A stretch of 64,000 bases of DNA from Thalassotalea agarivorans (GCF_030295955.1 NZ_AP027363.1:1674001-1738000), one strand, 5' to 3'; shown: positions 44,582 to 55,130, counted from the stretch's first letter. The notes: generated by a model from the letters alone, not told the origin. Numbers and translations: made by a program.

Positions 44582-44896
44582 TTACTTTGTCACCGCAACT
44601 ATTTTTTTGTTTTTACAAAAGTAGAGATGAACCCCAAACCCTACTGGAAGAAAAATAAAAGCTGGCAATAACATGCCTAACCAACTCCCAGTAAACTTTA
44701 TGCCCAACCACCCAATTGCGAGAAAAACTAAAAACGCTAATAGATTTAGCCACAATGGAGCTTTGCCACCTTTAAACTCGGAAAAGCTACCACAATTTCC
44801 ACATTGAAAGCGGTTGAGACGAACTTGCTTGGCCCACATAAAAAAAGGATTAAACGGCTGATTGCAGTTTGGGCAATTAACTTTACTTGATTCCAT
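44582..44896 (-). CDS. Zinc-ribbon membrane protein
   Basis: The 104-residue protein has an N-terminal zinc ribbon (CPNC at 8-11 and CGNC at about 33-36) and two predicted helices (about 50-68 and 70-92). A ribosome site (GGGAGG) stands before the ATG. It may be a captured gene cassette since its stop codon is next to an attC-like site. Function is unknown. Confidence 0.7.
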   Translation of the reverse strand: MESSKVNCPNCNQPFNPFFMWAKQVRLNRFQCGNCGSFSEFKGGKAPLWLNLLAFLVFLAIGWLGIKFTGSWLGMLLPAFIFLPVGFGVHLYFCKNKKIVAVTK

Positions 44897-45192
44897 TCTC
44901 TAGCCTCCCTGCGGTGCTTACGCTTAATATCGGGAATTCCTGTTAAAACCCCACGATGAAATTGTGGTTGTGTAAAGCGATTCCCAATAACTTACTAATT
45001 TACATATATTCTCTGTTTTCTTATTTTCTAAACAAAAGAGATCAAATATAGAAAATGAGAATCTATATAACGAGTTTCCTATTAAAACCTATCATCAAAC
45101 ATAAATCTACTATAAAACAACAGGTTAAAAAGTTGTTAACCGAGTGAACACTTATTTGTTCGGCTACTTTCAAAGCGAGAGGTGCAACATAA
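44897..45192. other. Intergenic region, no gene seen
   Basis: A hairpin CCAC/GTGG and the inverted pair GGGAATT/GATTCCC lie at about 44933-44991, just upstream of the zinc-ribbon gene. The remainder is AT-rich with no supportable feature. Confidence 0.35.
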
Positions 45193-45392
45193 CCAATTCC
45201 CCATTGAGGGTTGCCGATAGTGTTTTTTGATGATCACGTATAAGTTCTTAACGGACTAAGAACAAGGTTAAATAGCACAGGGACGTGCTATTGAGATGGT
45301 ACGTCGACATCATCAAAAAACAATAGCGGGGTTGTCAAACCGAATTGGGGCGTGGGGGTATGCCCTAGGGGTGTCACGTTACACCCCTGGGC
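45193..45392 (+). ncRNA. Candidate structured RNA with two GGA-loop hairpins inside a long stem
   Basis: Two perfect hairpins, GTTCTTA-ACGGAC-TAAGAAC (45244-45263) and an 8-bp stem AATAGCAC/GTGCTATT around AGGGAC (45271-45292), are enclosed by a long inverted repeat. The repeat pairs 45215-45234 (ending TTTTTTGATGAT) with 45309-45328 (starting ATCATCAAAAAA), and further out CCAATTC (45193) with GAATTGG (45342). A strong separate hairpin follows (45362-45392, AGGGGTGT/ACACCCCT). The loops ACGGAC and AGGGAC fit A(N)GGA. The design resembles the TwoAYGGAY motif, but a MITE-like element is also possible. Confidence 0.5.
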
Positions 45393-45520
45393 TATTACTC
45401 CTTTAGGAGCGATATATTTAACATAGATCATTAAGTTTTAAGCATTTCTACGATTCGCTTTCTCATAGCTGAATCTCAAAAAGTTACTGAGGGTATATTT
45501 AATTACTTCCTAATACTTCG

Positions 45521-45757
45521 CTATTCTGAATTCTTTTTTACATCTACTAAATCGAAATAAAAGACTAAAAACAAGAAGATAAACGAAGCAGGTACTACGA
45601 TCAAAATAGATATAGTTACCCTTTTAAGCAACACGATTAACTCAATTTCTTCTGGCGATAAAGCAACTTTAAAAAAAACAATGATAGCTATTGCTGATAG
45701 GAACCAAGGAATATAGTACTTTGTAGACTTTAAAGATTCTTTCACTTTGGTATTCAT
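45521..45757 (-). CDS. Small two-helix hypothetical protein
   Basis: The 78-residue protein has two predicted membrane helices (about 15-32 and 46-68) with short charged ends. No family is recognised. It is isolated between the structured region and the DUF3087 gene. Confidence 0.5.
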   Translation of the reverse strand: MNTKVKESLKSTKYYIPWFLSAIAIIVFFKVALSPEEIELIVLLKRVTISILIVVPASFIFLFLVFYFDLVDVKKNSE

Positions 45758-45836
45758 AAGGTATAACTTCGATTTTATTGCGTTTTAATTAAGAATTATT
45801 AGGTTAAAAGCCACAAGGCTTTTGTACACTAACAAC

Positions 45837-46361
45837 TTAAAACTTATCCACCATCCCCACATCAAAATCATCCACACTGATCTCAACATTCAACTGCTCA
45901 ATATCACCCTTAACCTTAGCCAAATCCTTACTAACAGACGACATAGTCAAGGTATTATCATCAAGGTTATAAACCAGCGACAAACTCTCGTAATAAAACA
46001 GTAAGATGGTTAGCGCATCAAGATTGCTCTCTTTCTGCGCTTTTTGCAGCTTCTTAAGTCGGCGATAAATACGATTTTGTAACTGCTTCAACTGCCACAC
46101 GTATAACAAATCGCTAAACAGCGGTTTGTTTTTAATGCTACTGACTATGGCAGCGCAACATAACAGCGCCAAAATCACGCCAAGTAAGTTAAATCGAAAG
46201 TTGTTAGGCGTTTCACTGCCAGTGATGGGGGTATCTACAAAGATATTGATGAGAATCGTGCCAAATGTTATCGATAAAACGGCAAACAAAATAACAAAGC
46301 CGATGACAGCCTTATTCAACGTTTTTTTATAGTTATCTTTATTAATTTGAATAAGTTTCAT
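45837..46361 (-). CDS. DUF3087 family membrane protein
   Basis: I start at the ATG at 46361 (MKLIQINKDNYKK), giving 174 residues; a GTG five codons upstream overlaps recD. Two helices (about 14-35 and 54-75) are followed by a long Lys/Gln-rich coiled-coil segment (LKQLQNRIYRRLKKLQKAQK) and an acidic tail. The N-terminus and the NNFRFNLLGVILALL block resemble DUF3087, a family of unknown function in Alteromonadales. It follows recD directly. Confidence 0.7.
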   Translation of the reverse strand: MKLIQINKDNYKKTLNKAVIGFVILFAVLSITFGTILINIFVDTPITGSETPNNFRFNLLGVILALLCCAAIVSSIKNKPLFSDLLYVWQLKQLQNRIYRRLKKLQKAQKESNLDALTILLFYYESLSLVYNLDDNTLTMSSVSKDLAKVKGDIEQLNVEISVDDFDVGMVDKF

Positions 46362-46372
46362 TGTGTATTTTT

Positions 46373-48238
46373 TCACTCATTTAAAGGTAAAGTTGCCAGT
46401 CGTTTATCTAAATTAGAATAACGCACTACCCTGTTACCTACTGCATGCTGCCAAGTGGTTTGGTCGGCATAAACGCTGATTTGCTGCTTGGCGCGAGTAA
46501 TTGCTGTATACAATAACTCTCTTGACAATAATTTACTATCATTATTATTGGGCAACACCATCACCACATGATTAAATTCACTGCCTTGTGATTTGTGTAT
46601 GGTCATCGCATAAACGGGTTTGTTCTGCGGTAATTTTGCCGTTACATACCATTTTATGGTGTTGGTTAGGCTGTCTTCAAAACCACAATACAATTTGCCA
46701 TTCTCTCGCTGCCAAATAATACCGATATCACCATTAAACAACCCAAGTGCTTGATTATTCTCTTGGATCATAACCGGCATACCATGAAAATATGGCTGTT
46801 GATTATCTATCGATGCAGGCGAAAGTGCTTGTATTACAAGTTGATTGATGGCGTTAACGCCAGTTTCACCTTCATTAGTGGCACTTAAAATAGAGAACTG
46901 TTTCAGCGCTTCAAACGCTGCTTCTATCGTGTCGCTTTGAGCTAACGGCTTATAATAACGATTGATGAGTTTAGGTAACCAGCTTGTAATCTCACCAGAT
47001 AGCAAGGAGACGTCTTGTTGCTGACCTTGCAAACATTGCCAGCTTTGCTCTGTATCACTACTAATGACAGCTTTTGCTAGCACGCCAATACCGCCCTCGC
47101 CGTCAAAACGTCGGCTTTTTTGTAAAAAGGTTAAATGGTTTTGATTGCCTGTTTTGATAAGCGCAGAAACATCGTCAAACACCTTGCATTGGTCAAGGTA
47201 TGCAAGGTTGTCTTGGCTATAGCCACTAAATGGCCGCTGCGCAATATCCGCTAATACATTACCTACCGCAACTGACGGCAATTGATCTGCATCTCCTAGC
47301 AAAATCACCTGGCAATGCTCTGGTAATGCTCTGAAAAGGCGGGTCATTAGCGGTAAATCAACCATAGAGACTTCGTCTACAAGCAATACATCTAGCGCCA
47401 ACTTGTTTTCACTATCGTTCTTAAAGTGATGTTTTCCGGGGATTACGCCTAGTAAGCGATGAATAGTGTTGGCGGTTTCAGGTATTGTTTGTAACACCGT
47501 CCGTGTGACTTGTTTGCTTAACGATTTTTTAGCGCCAGCAATAGACTCACTGAGCCGCTGTGCGGCCTTTCCTGTTGGTGCCACCAGCGATATGGTAGTG
47601 CTAAGGTTCGCATTCTCACGCAAAGCAGCAATAACAGCTAGCAGCCTTGCCACTGTGTAGGTTTTTCCGGTTCCAGGCCCGCCAGCGATAACAGATAACC
47701 CTTTGTTTAAGGTATTGGCGACTGCTGCAACCTGCCAATCAATATGTTGGTTATCGTAGTCAAACAAGCTGGCAATTAATGGCCCTGCAGCGCTAACATC
47801 GACGGGTAAGCGCGAATACATACGCTGACTAAAGTATTCACTTAATTCAACTTCAAACTGTCTATTTTTGCGTAAATACAAGGCATCATAATCGTGTACG
47901 ATTAAACTATCTTCGCCTTGGCATACCAAAGAAACAAGCTTATCTAATCCGCCACATTTAGACATATCGTAAACTAAGGTGTATGTATCGTCCTGCACGC
48001 GCCCAAAGGTTAAGGTTTTTAATATGTTTATGGGTAAACAGCTATGTCCCTGCTCAAAATGCTGCACTGTGGCTAATGTGACGTAAAACAGTGTAGTTGC
48101 TTCATTTTGTTGCAACTGATACTTAAGTGCATACTTAGCCACAACTTCTTTTGCTAAAAAATAGGCAATGGCAGAAACATCGTCTAGCGCATCTTTACAA
48201 TGACGATATTGAGAGAATGGTAGACTGACATTAGACAT
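46373..48238 (-). CDS. recD: Exodeoxyribonuclease V alpha subunit
   Basis: The ATG at 48238 (MSNVSLPFSQYRH) has AGGAGAG upstream and gives 621 residues. It overlaps the end of recB by eight bases. Walker A is AGGPGTGKTYT, Walker B is VLLVDEVSMVDLP, and the C-terminal AMTIHKSQGSEFNHV and LYTAITRAKQ are superfamily 1B helicase motifs. RecD is the fast 5'-3' helicase of RecBCD. Confidence 0.96.
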   Translation of the reverse strand: MSNVSLPFSQYRHCKDALDDVSAIAYFLAKEVVAKYALKYQLQQNEATTLFYVTLATVQHFEQGHSCLPINILKTLTFGRVQDDTYTLVYDMSKCGGLDKLVSLVCQGEDSLIVHDYDALYLRKNRQFEVELSEYFSQRMYSRLPVDVSAAGPLIASLFDYDNQHIDWQVAAVANTLNKGLSVIAGGPGTGKTYTVARLLAVIAALRENANLSTTISLVAPTGKAAQRLSESIAGAKKSLSKQVTRTVLQTIPETANTIHRLLGVIPGKHHFKNDSENKLALDVLLVDEVSMVDLPLMTRLFRALPEHCQVILLGDADQLPSVAVGNVLADIAQRPFSGYSQDNLAYLDQCKVFDDVSALIKTGNQNHLTFLQKSRRFDGEGGIGVLAKAVISSDTEQSWQCLQGQQQDVSLLSGEITSWLPKLINRYYKPLAQSDTIEAAFEALKQFSILSATNEGETGVNAINQLVIQALSPASIDNQQPYFHGMPVMIQENNQALGLFNGDIGIIWQRENGKLYCGFEDSLTNTIKWYVTAKLPQNKPVYAMTIHKSQGSEFNHVVMVLPNNNDSKLLSRELLYTAITRAKQQISVYADQTTWQHAVGNRVVRYSNLDKRLATLPLNE

Positions 48239-51200
48239 ATTTCTCTCCTTGTCGCTCTTCTGTGTACTCACCTTCAAATAACCGATCTAACGCCTCGATA
48301 TGACGATAGGCAATGTCGCGATAAAACACGCCGGAATCTGTAGGTGCTTGTGTACTCATGCCGCGAAGATAAAAGTAGAATGCGCCGCCAAAATGTTGTT
48401 CATAACGATAATTAGGCAAAGTCGTTTTCAAATAACGATGTAGCGCAACGCTATAAATCAAATATTGCAGGTCGTAGTTATGTAGCGCGATATCGTCGGC
48501 TAATGCTTGTGGCGCATAATGCGTAAAATCATTACCTAAATGGGTCGACTTATAGTCACACACATAATACTTACCCTGATGTTCAAAAATAAGGTCGATA
48601 AAGCCATGCATCATCCCTTTTAATGAATGAAAGCTAGGCAAGCTCGCTAATACCGACTGGGTTCTATGTTCGTTTAATACATTGGTTAAGGTATGCCCTT
48701 TAGCGCGATGCATCGGGAAGTAAAACTCACTTTCTCGTAGTGTTTGATGCCAAGGCAGCTCGGCCAAAGACAAGCTCTCACCGCCAGGTAAGGTAAATTT
48801 GGTCGCGATAACATCGTCAAACCATTTTGTTAAATCAACTTCGCTAAAAGCGCTAGGTAATTTGCCGTAACGTGCTAGTGGCTTTTCTATCGCTTGAGGC
48901 CATTGTGGTTGGGTAAAATCAACATGTTCAAATACATCATGCAGTAAGTTACCGGTATGAGCGCCCTTGGCAATATCAAACCGAAGCTTTGGCGCGATGT
49001 TGGTTGTATCTTCAAGCGTTAATAGCGCGTCTCTGTCTGGCAATGAAACACCATGGTTACGTACATTGCGAGATAACGCGGAAAATGAACTAAGCCACCA
49101 ATCACGTTCTATCTTAGCGTTAAAACTTGGTAATTTAATTACGGTAGCTGTATTTTCTTCGTCGGTGCTACGCGGCGCGGGTATAGCCACAGCAGGCGCC
49201 TGCATAAAACTGATGTCCTGCGGCATCTCTTCAGCCAAAGCTTTCACACTGGCGATTAATGCCTCTGGTGTTGACGCTCCTAGGGTTTTACCCAGCGGAG
49301 ATAAATGCGCATCTTTGAGCTCAGCCACCGGGATATAACAACACTGTTCGGCGCGCGTTATCGCAACATAAAGTAAACGGATTGCTTCTGCGTAACCTTC
49401 TTGTGCCACCCACTCTTTAATCTGCTCATTAGCGCCTAAGGTTAAATGTGGCGCTAACTTGTCATCGTGATAGGCATAAGTGGTAATGTCTTGTGTGCCA
49501 AATTTTATTGGGCTTTTATGTCGGCAACTAAACGGAATAAAAACAATAGGATACTCTAGCCCTTTTGAGCCATGTTGCGTGATGATTTTAACTAAATTGT
49601 CTTCGCTCTCTAGACGTAGTTCATTTTCTTGGCTCGTTTGTGGCGCATGCACCGACCTATGTAAAAACTGCACTAGAGCTTGCGGCGTATTGTGCTCGTT
49701 ACTTGCATGCTGCAATACTTCTATTAAATGTAAGATATTGGTGAGCGCCCTATCTTGTTCAAACTGTTTCACTCGAATCAGTTGATGCAAAAGGTTAAAC
49801 GCCATCGCAATAAACCCTTGCTCAAGCCAAAGGTTTCTCAAATCAGCAAATTGTAATTTAATTTCCTGCCATGCAAGCTCATCATGTTGCACATGGGAAA
49901 GCTTAGCGGCGTCATAGTTAATAAACTCACAGGCTAAGGCTGCATTAAAATAGCGATCGTTTTCGACAAATAATACGCCTTTTAACACGGTCAACAGCGC
50001 CTTAGCATGGGAAGATTGAAACAAGTCTTGGCGGTTACTTAAATACACCGCGCCAATATTAAAACGCTTTAAGCTTTCGCTAATAAGATCAGCTTCTTTA
50101 CCATCACGCACTAACACAGCAATATGCTTTGCTTTAACCTTGCCATTGCTAAGAATGTCAGACGCTAGTTGGCCGCACCACAACGCAATTTGCTCAAGTT
50201 TTTGCCCTTCGGTGCTTTCTTCTTCAAGTTCACAAGCGACAAACTTTAATGCCCCTTGCGATAGCCCTAGTTCCGATAATTCACTTGTTGAAGTATCTGG
50301 CGATTTAATCTGAGGATATGGGATATCATAACCAAACACATCTCGTGCTTGTTCATTTAAAGGCGCTCCCCAAAACAAACGGTTGTAGCCGTTGATCATA
50401 TGACGACTTGAACGATAGTTTGTATCCATCACCCATTGATGATCACATACCGTACGCGCTTTTAGATAAGTAAATATGTCGCCACCCCTAAAACCATATA
50501 TGGCTTGCTTTGGGTCGCCAATCAAATACATCGCAGTATTTTGTTGCCCTAAATACAACGCTTTTAGAATCTGAAATTGCAAAGGATCCGTGTCTTGAAA
50601 CTCATCTACTAAAGCAACAGGAAACTGTGAGCGCAAGGTGCTAGCAAGCACATGATTAAAGTCTTTGTCATCAAATTGCTTCGCAAGCGAACGAATAAGA
50701 TCGTCAAAGCTCAACTGGTTAAGCTTAAGCTTTTGCTCAACCATGTTTAGTCTTATCTCTTCAATCAGTGTTTTAGCCGTTGTGAACGACGTGATTTTAC
50801 TCAACCAGGTTGGCAATTTGTCTTGTAGCTTAGCTAAGTCTTTTAAAGGCTCAAAAACCGCTTTAAACGTATCTTTATGCTGCGAACGGCTAAATCGAGT
50901 TCCACTGCCAAATTTTGAAGTAACTTTTAACGCATCCTCGGGTGTTTGAACAATAGCGTTTAGCTCTGTTTTCAACTGCGCTAGCTCTTCAATTCGTTTT
51001 TCTTTGTCTTTGCCTGACTTTTTATCAATTAATTCTCTGGTGATCAGATCAAGCTCTGAATCAATTGCCTGAAGTACGCCATTTGCTTTATGGCTTATGG
51101 CATCAACAAAGGCTTGTTTATCAACAACAGACAATGCTTTATCGCTATAAATCGCGTTAGCAAATTGCGCTAAGAATTTATCTGGCGTCGGCCAAAATTC

Positions 51201-51713
51201 ACTAAGCGCGACAAAACCTTGCTTGTCTTGTTTAGCAAACAAGCGATAACGGTCTTCAACCGCTTGTATGGCTACGTCGCGATCATCACTTTCCATGTTG
51301 GCATCAAACAATAACCCACTTGCAAATGCATGCTCTGTTAACACCCGTTTGCAGAAACCATGAATGGTGTAGATACTGGCTTGATCTAAATTAACTAGCG
51401 CCTTTTGCAATAACAATTTTGCTGAGTTGGCATCTATTCGCTGGGCCAACAACACTTTATATTTATCATCGCTCTCTATCCAAGTGTCCCATTGTTCGAT
51501 GCTTTCTCGCAAGAAGCCATCAATACGGCCTTTAATTTCTTCGGTGGCGTCTTTAGTGAAGGTCATCACCAATATTTGCTCAACATCAAGCTGCTTTTCT
51601 AACAACAGACGTAAGTAAATGCGCGTAATATTGTACGTTTTGCCAGTACCTGCACTGGCTTCGATAAGATGTATTTTTTCTAACGGTATACTTGCTGCAT
51701 TTAACAATTCCAT
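48231..51713 (-). CDS. recB: Exodeoxyribonuclease V beta subunit
   Basis: The 1160-residue protein has Walker A EASAGTGKTY (18-27), the UvrD-like motifs VDEFQDTDPLQF and DPKQAIYGFRGGD, and a C-terminal nuclease domain with GFIDLIFEHQGKYYVCDYKS, whose two aspartates and lysine are catalytic. It is the 3'-5' helicase and nuclease of RecBCD. It starts two bases after recC. Confidence 0.97.
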   Translation of the reverse strand: MELLNAASIPLEKIHLIEASAGTGKTYNITRIYLRLLLEKQLDVEQILVMTFTKDATEEIKGRIDGFLRESIEQWDTWIESDDKYKVLLAQRIDANSAKLLLQKALVNLDQASIYTIHGFCKRVLTEHAFASGLLFDANMESDDRDVAIQAVEDRYRLFAKQDKQGFVALSEFWPTPDKFLAQFANAIYSDKALSVVDKQAFVDAISHKANGVLQAIDSELDLITRELIDKKSGKDKEKRIEELAQLKTELNAIVQTPEDALKVTSKFGSGTRFSRSQHKDTFKAVFEPLKDLAKLQDKLPTWLSKITSFTTAKTLIEEIRLNMVEQKLKLNQLSFDDLIRSLAKQFDDKDFNHVLASTLRSQFPVALVDEFQDTDPLQFQILKALYLGQQNTAMYLIGDPKQAIYGFRGGDIFTYLKARTVCDHQWVMDTNYRSSRHMINGYNRLFWGAPLNEQARDVFGYDIPYPQIKSPDTSTSELSELGLSQGALKFVACELEEESTEGQKLEQIALWCGQLASDILSNGKVKAKHIAVLVRDGKEADLISESLKRFNIGAVYLSNRQDLFQSSHAKALLTVLKGVLFVENDRYFNAALACEFINYDAAKLSHVQHDELAWQEIKLQFADLRNLWLEQGFIAMAFNLLHQLIRVKQFEQDRALTNILHLIEVLQHASNEHNTPQALVQFLHRSVHAPQTSQENELRLESEDNLVKIITQHGSKGLEYPIVFIPFSCRHKSPIKFGTQDITTYAYHDDKLAPHLTLGANEQIKEWVAQEGYAEAIRLLYVAITRAEQCCYIPVAELKDAHLSPLGKTLGASTPEALIASVKALAEEMPQDISFMQAPAVAIPAPRSTDEENTATVIKLPSFNAKIERDWWLSSFSALSRNVRNHGVSLPDRDALLTLEDTTNIAPKLRFDIAKGAHTGNLLHDVFEHVDFTQPQWPQAIEKPLARYGKLPSAFSEVDLTKWFDDVIATKFTLPGGESLSLAELPWHQTLRESEFYFPMHRAKGHTLTNVLNEHRTQSVLASLPSFHSLKGMMHGFIDLIFEHQGKYYVCDYKSTHLGNDFTHYAPQALADDIALHNYDLQYLIYSVALHRYLKTTLPNYRYEQHFGGAFYFYLRGMSTQAPTDSGVFYRDIAYRHIEALDRLFEGEYTEERQGEKYV

Positions 51714-51715
51714 GT

Positions 51716-54700
51716 TTAAGCCCCCGCCTTAGCATCAAGGCTTACCGCCTTTTCTTTTTTGACTAAGTGATACATGCATTCAAAATGTTTTATTACGTCT
51801 AATTCTAATGCTTGCCAATCGATATCCTGCCCTTTAAAAAAGTATTGCCAGTACGGATCGTGCTCTGGCGAACCTATGGCATCTTTATGCCAAAATTTTG
51901 ACAAGTTTTCTGCATCTCTCGTCCGCCTCGTAAAATAATCATCCACAAGCGGTAAACTGGTCATTTGAAGCCTTGTTAAACCTGCTAGGTACAAAGCAAC
52001 AAAGTGCTGCAGCATGGCAATAGCATCGGTAATTTCATCAGATATGGTTAGGGTGTCGATTTTCTTGTTTTGGCTGTTGAAGTAATGCCCTATTGCAGAG
52101 GTTACGTCTTTAATGGTGCTAGATACACCTTCCGTTTGTTGCGGGTTTTGCTGCGCCGCTTTTACACACAGTAGCGCCATTAACAACAGAAACTTATCCT
52201 TTCCTTTAGGTGATGAAGTGCGAAAATGATACACACGCTGTTCAGCTAGCATAATGTTAGCCTGCAAGGTTACGGTTATACTTGCGCCATTAAACGGCAC
52301 CTTAACAGGCACAGACAGCGCAATATGCTCAATATTGTCGGTATATTGTTTAATAAAGTCTGCAAACTCACAGCTTTGCTCTTTGTATTGCGCAATAAGC
52401 ACCTCGGTGGTTGGCAAATCAGGTAAGTCACCTTCTAATTTCATTTGCTCAGATAATGTGTCTAACAGCACCTGCCTGTCGTCAACCTGTTGCTGCGTTA
52501 GCGCTGAAACAAATGCCTCTCGAAGTTGATAGCCTGCTAAAAAATCAACCGCAAAGGGTTCGTTATCCTCAAGCATGACACTTGTTTGCTCTAATGACAG
52601 CCCTAAGTTTTGTTTAGCAAAAGACTTCGCTGGATGCTGAAAGAAAGCGGCAAGTTGCTCCAACGTTAGTGATATTTCATTCGCTTCTACGCTCGGTGTT
52701 ACATGCAGCGCATTATCGGTTTGCTGATGGCTGCGGCCTAGCATGTCATGCCATTTACCATCAAAGGAAGGATAACGCCCTTGATAATTACTCTCTCTGT
52801 ATGGCTGCATTGGCATCTGCCTAACATCAGCTCCTTGGCCATCTTTAAACTCATAACCAAACGCTTTTTCTAAGTAATGGACAAACTCGGTTAACACTAA
52901 GGAAGGCTGTTTTACTTTATTGTTTTTAATGTTTCTGCCTTGATAACTTAAATACAGGTTTTTACGCGCAGAAATAATCGCTTCTAGAAACAGGTATCTA
53001 TCATCTCCGCGCCTGCTTCTATCGCCCATTTTCGCTGTTGTTTGCGCCATTAAGTCGAAACTACTAGCGATCGTTTGCCGGGGAAACTCACCATCATTTA
53101 AGCCCAAAATAGCTATCACCTTAAATGGAATACTGCGCATTGGGATCATCGAACAAAAGGTGACTTGCCCAACCATGAACTGCCTGCCGGGATCCGGTTG
53201 ATTAAACGACAAGTCTAGATACGCTTTGACAACATTCAGTATCACAGGCATATCCGCTTGTGACTGTGTGGCATGCTCGCCTAAGTTTTCCAATACTGTT
53301 TGTAAAACAAGCGTTTGTTCGTCATCTTGCGCAAAAAACGCGTCAATTAAGGTGGTAAAATAAGCTTTCCATTCTAGCAAGGTTCGAGGCGTCGATAGCG
53401 TGTATTGAAATTGCTGTAATTCTTCAATAAACCAGCATAGCTTACCAAGGAGCAACGCGTCGGTACCCTCGACGGCAGCGGATAAAAACAAATCATCTAC
53501 TATTGCTTCGCTGTCACTGTATGCAAAACCTTGTAATAGCCTTGATAAACCTTGTTGCCAACTGTATTGGTTACTTGCTTCTTTTGCAGATAGCACGGTC
53601 GCTTTATGCTGCTGATCTAAGCCCCAATGTACGTTCACTTGTTCAAGCCACAGGCTTAACTTATCTATTTCCTCTTCATTTAGGCCAAACTTTTGTTGGA
53701 TTGGTTGCAGCCTTAATAGCGCTATGATGTCGTTAACCTTAAATCGGTTATCAGGCAAGGATATTAATTGATTAAAGCCAATAACCACTGCATCAGAGGC
53801 TTTTGACGTTCTATCGGCAATAGAACATGGCAGTGGCGGCAGCGCCGCGTCTAAATCTTGCCAACCACGTGCAAACACGGCATTAATGTATGGCGCATAG
53901 GCTTCTATTTGCGGACACATCACTAACACGTCTTTTGGCGTCAATGAACTGTCTTGATTAAACTGATGCAATAACCAATCATGTAGCCCTTGTATTTCGC
54001 GCAGAGCGTTATGGGCTGAGGTTATGATAATAGAGTCATCGACCAAACTTTGTGGTGACAATCGCCCGTCTTGTAAACTCAAAATATCTTGGTTCACCTG
54101 TTGTAACGCATTAAGAGGTGATCTTTCGCCTTCTTCTATTTGTTCGTAAGCACTGATATCTAACGTTGAATATTGTTGCAACAACGCTAAGAATTCTTTG
54201 CCTTGTTGTCCTAAGTTAGCAAGTAAAGGATTACCTATATCTAACGCTAATGCTGATTCATCGGTCCACGCAGAGAGCTTACTGAGCGCTTGTTTCTCAC
54301 TTTGAATATCGCCCCAATAGTCAAAACATGGGTTTAAGTGAAAGAAATGTACTTGAGTATAATCGCTGACAGCATTAACCAGCTCTAGCCACATGGGTGC
54401 CATCGCATTAATACCAAAAAAAGCAATCCGCTTAGGGAGTTTATGCTGATATTGTTCTAAATTTTCTATTGCCAGTTTAATTAAGGCGATCGGGTCATAG
54501 TTTTGATCTTTAGTTAACAGATACCAAAGTTTTCCTTGCCAGGTAAAGGCATCTTGTATTTGAGGAGGTTGTGCTTCATCAAAAGTAAAATTTTGTGCTT
54601 GCCACTGATGTATCCACTGTGGCCTGAACACCAGATACTGCTCAAATAAATCGGCAAGTTGACGCGCTAGTTGAAAACGCTTTAGCGGATCTTCTACAGC

Positions 54701-55057
54701 GCCGATATAAGAGAAAATAGGTGCAAACGCAGGATCAGATTTAACGCTTTTTTCGCCAAAAAGTTGATAAATACGCCAGCCAAGCACATCTCGAGAGAAT
54801 AACACTGGGTCAGCCATGTTTTCTTCGCCAACCATTGTTCTTACTAGCTTCCAGAGGAATTGCGCCGGTAACGCGTAACCAGTATTCATCGCAATACCAC
54901 GGCTATTGGCAATAGACATACTCAACCAATGCTGCATGCCTTGGTTTTGTACAATTATGGTTTCTTTATCAAAGACACTCAGTGGAGAAACTTGGTGTAT
55001 CTTGTTGTACAGTGCTAACAAGTTTTCCATTTTGTTAGCCGGATATAAGTGAATCAA
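51716..55057 (-). CDS. recC: Exodeoxyribonuclease V gamma subunit
   Basis: The 1113-residue protein is the Chi-recognition subunit. The N-terminal MIHLYPANKMENLLALY and the blocks VQNQGMQHWLSMSIA and RSIPFKVIAILGLNDGEFPR are typical of RecC. It is first in the recC-recB-recD operon, without ptrA between recC and recB as found in E. coli. Confidence 0.97.
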   Translation of the reverse strand: MIHLYPANKMENLLALYNKIHQVSPLSVFDKETIIVQNQGMQHWLSMSIANSRGIAMNTGYALPAQFLWKLVRTMVGEENMADPVLFSRDVLGWRIYQLFGEKSVKSDPAFAPIFSYIGAVEDPLKRFQLARQLADLFEQYLVFRPQWIHQWQAQNFTFDEAQPPQIQDAFTWQGKLWYLLTKDQNYDPIALIKLAIENLEQYQHKLPKRIAFFGINAMAPMWLELVNAVSDYTQVHFFHLNPCFDYWGDIQSEKQALSKLSAWTDESALALDIGNPLLANLGQQGKEFLALLQQYSTLDISAYEQIEEGERSPLNALQQVNQDILSLQDGRLSPQSLVDDSIIITSAHNALREIQGLHDWLLHQFNQDSSLTPKDVLVMCPQIEAYAPYINAVFARGWQDLDAALPPLPCSIADRTSKASDAVVIGFNQLISLPDNRFKVNDIIALLRLQPIQQKFGLNEEEIDKLSLWLEQVNVHWGLDQQHKATVLSAKEASNQYSWQQGLSRLLQGFAYSDSEAIVDDLFLSAAVEGTDALLLGKLCWFIEELQQFQYTLSTPRTLLEWKAYFTTLIDAFFAQDDEQTLVLQTVLENLGEHATQSQADMPVILNVVKAYLDLSFNQPDPGRQFMVGQVTFCSMIPMRSIPFKVIAILGLNDGEFPRQTIASSFDLMAQTTAKMGDRSRRGDDRYLFLEAIISARKNLYLSYQGRNIKNNKVKQPSLVLTEFVHYLEKAFGYEFKDGQGADVRQMPMQPYRESNYQGRYPSFDGKWHDMLGRSHQQTDNALHVTPSVEANEISLTLEQLAAFFQHPAKSFAKQNLGLSLEQTSVMLEDNEPFAVDFLAGYQLREAFVSALTQQQVDDRQVLLDTLSEQMKLEGDLPDLPTTEVLIAQYKEQSCEFADFIKQYTDNIEHIALSVPVKVPFNGASITVTLQANIMLAEQRVYHFRTSSPKGKDKFLLLMALLCVKAAQQNPQQTEGVSSTIKDVTSAIGHYFNSQNKKIDTLTISDEITDAIAMLQHFVALYLAGLTRLQMTSLPLVDDYFTRRTRDAENLSKFWHKDAIGSPEHDPYWQYFFKGQDIDWQALELDVIKHFECMYHLVKKEKAVSLDAKAGA

Positions 55058-55130
55058 AGAAACGCTCGTCCTTTATTATTTTTTAATAATTTATCCTAAA
55101 CGTTTCTCAGACTCTATCGAAAAATAACCT

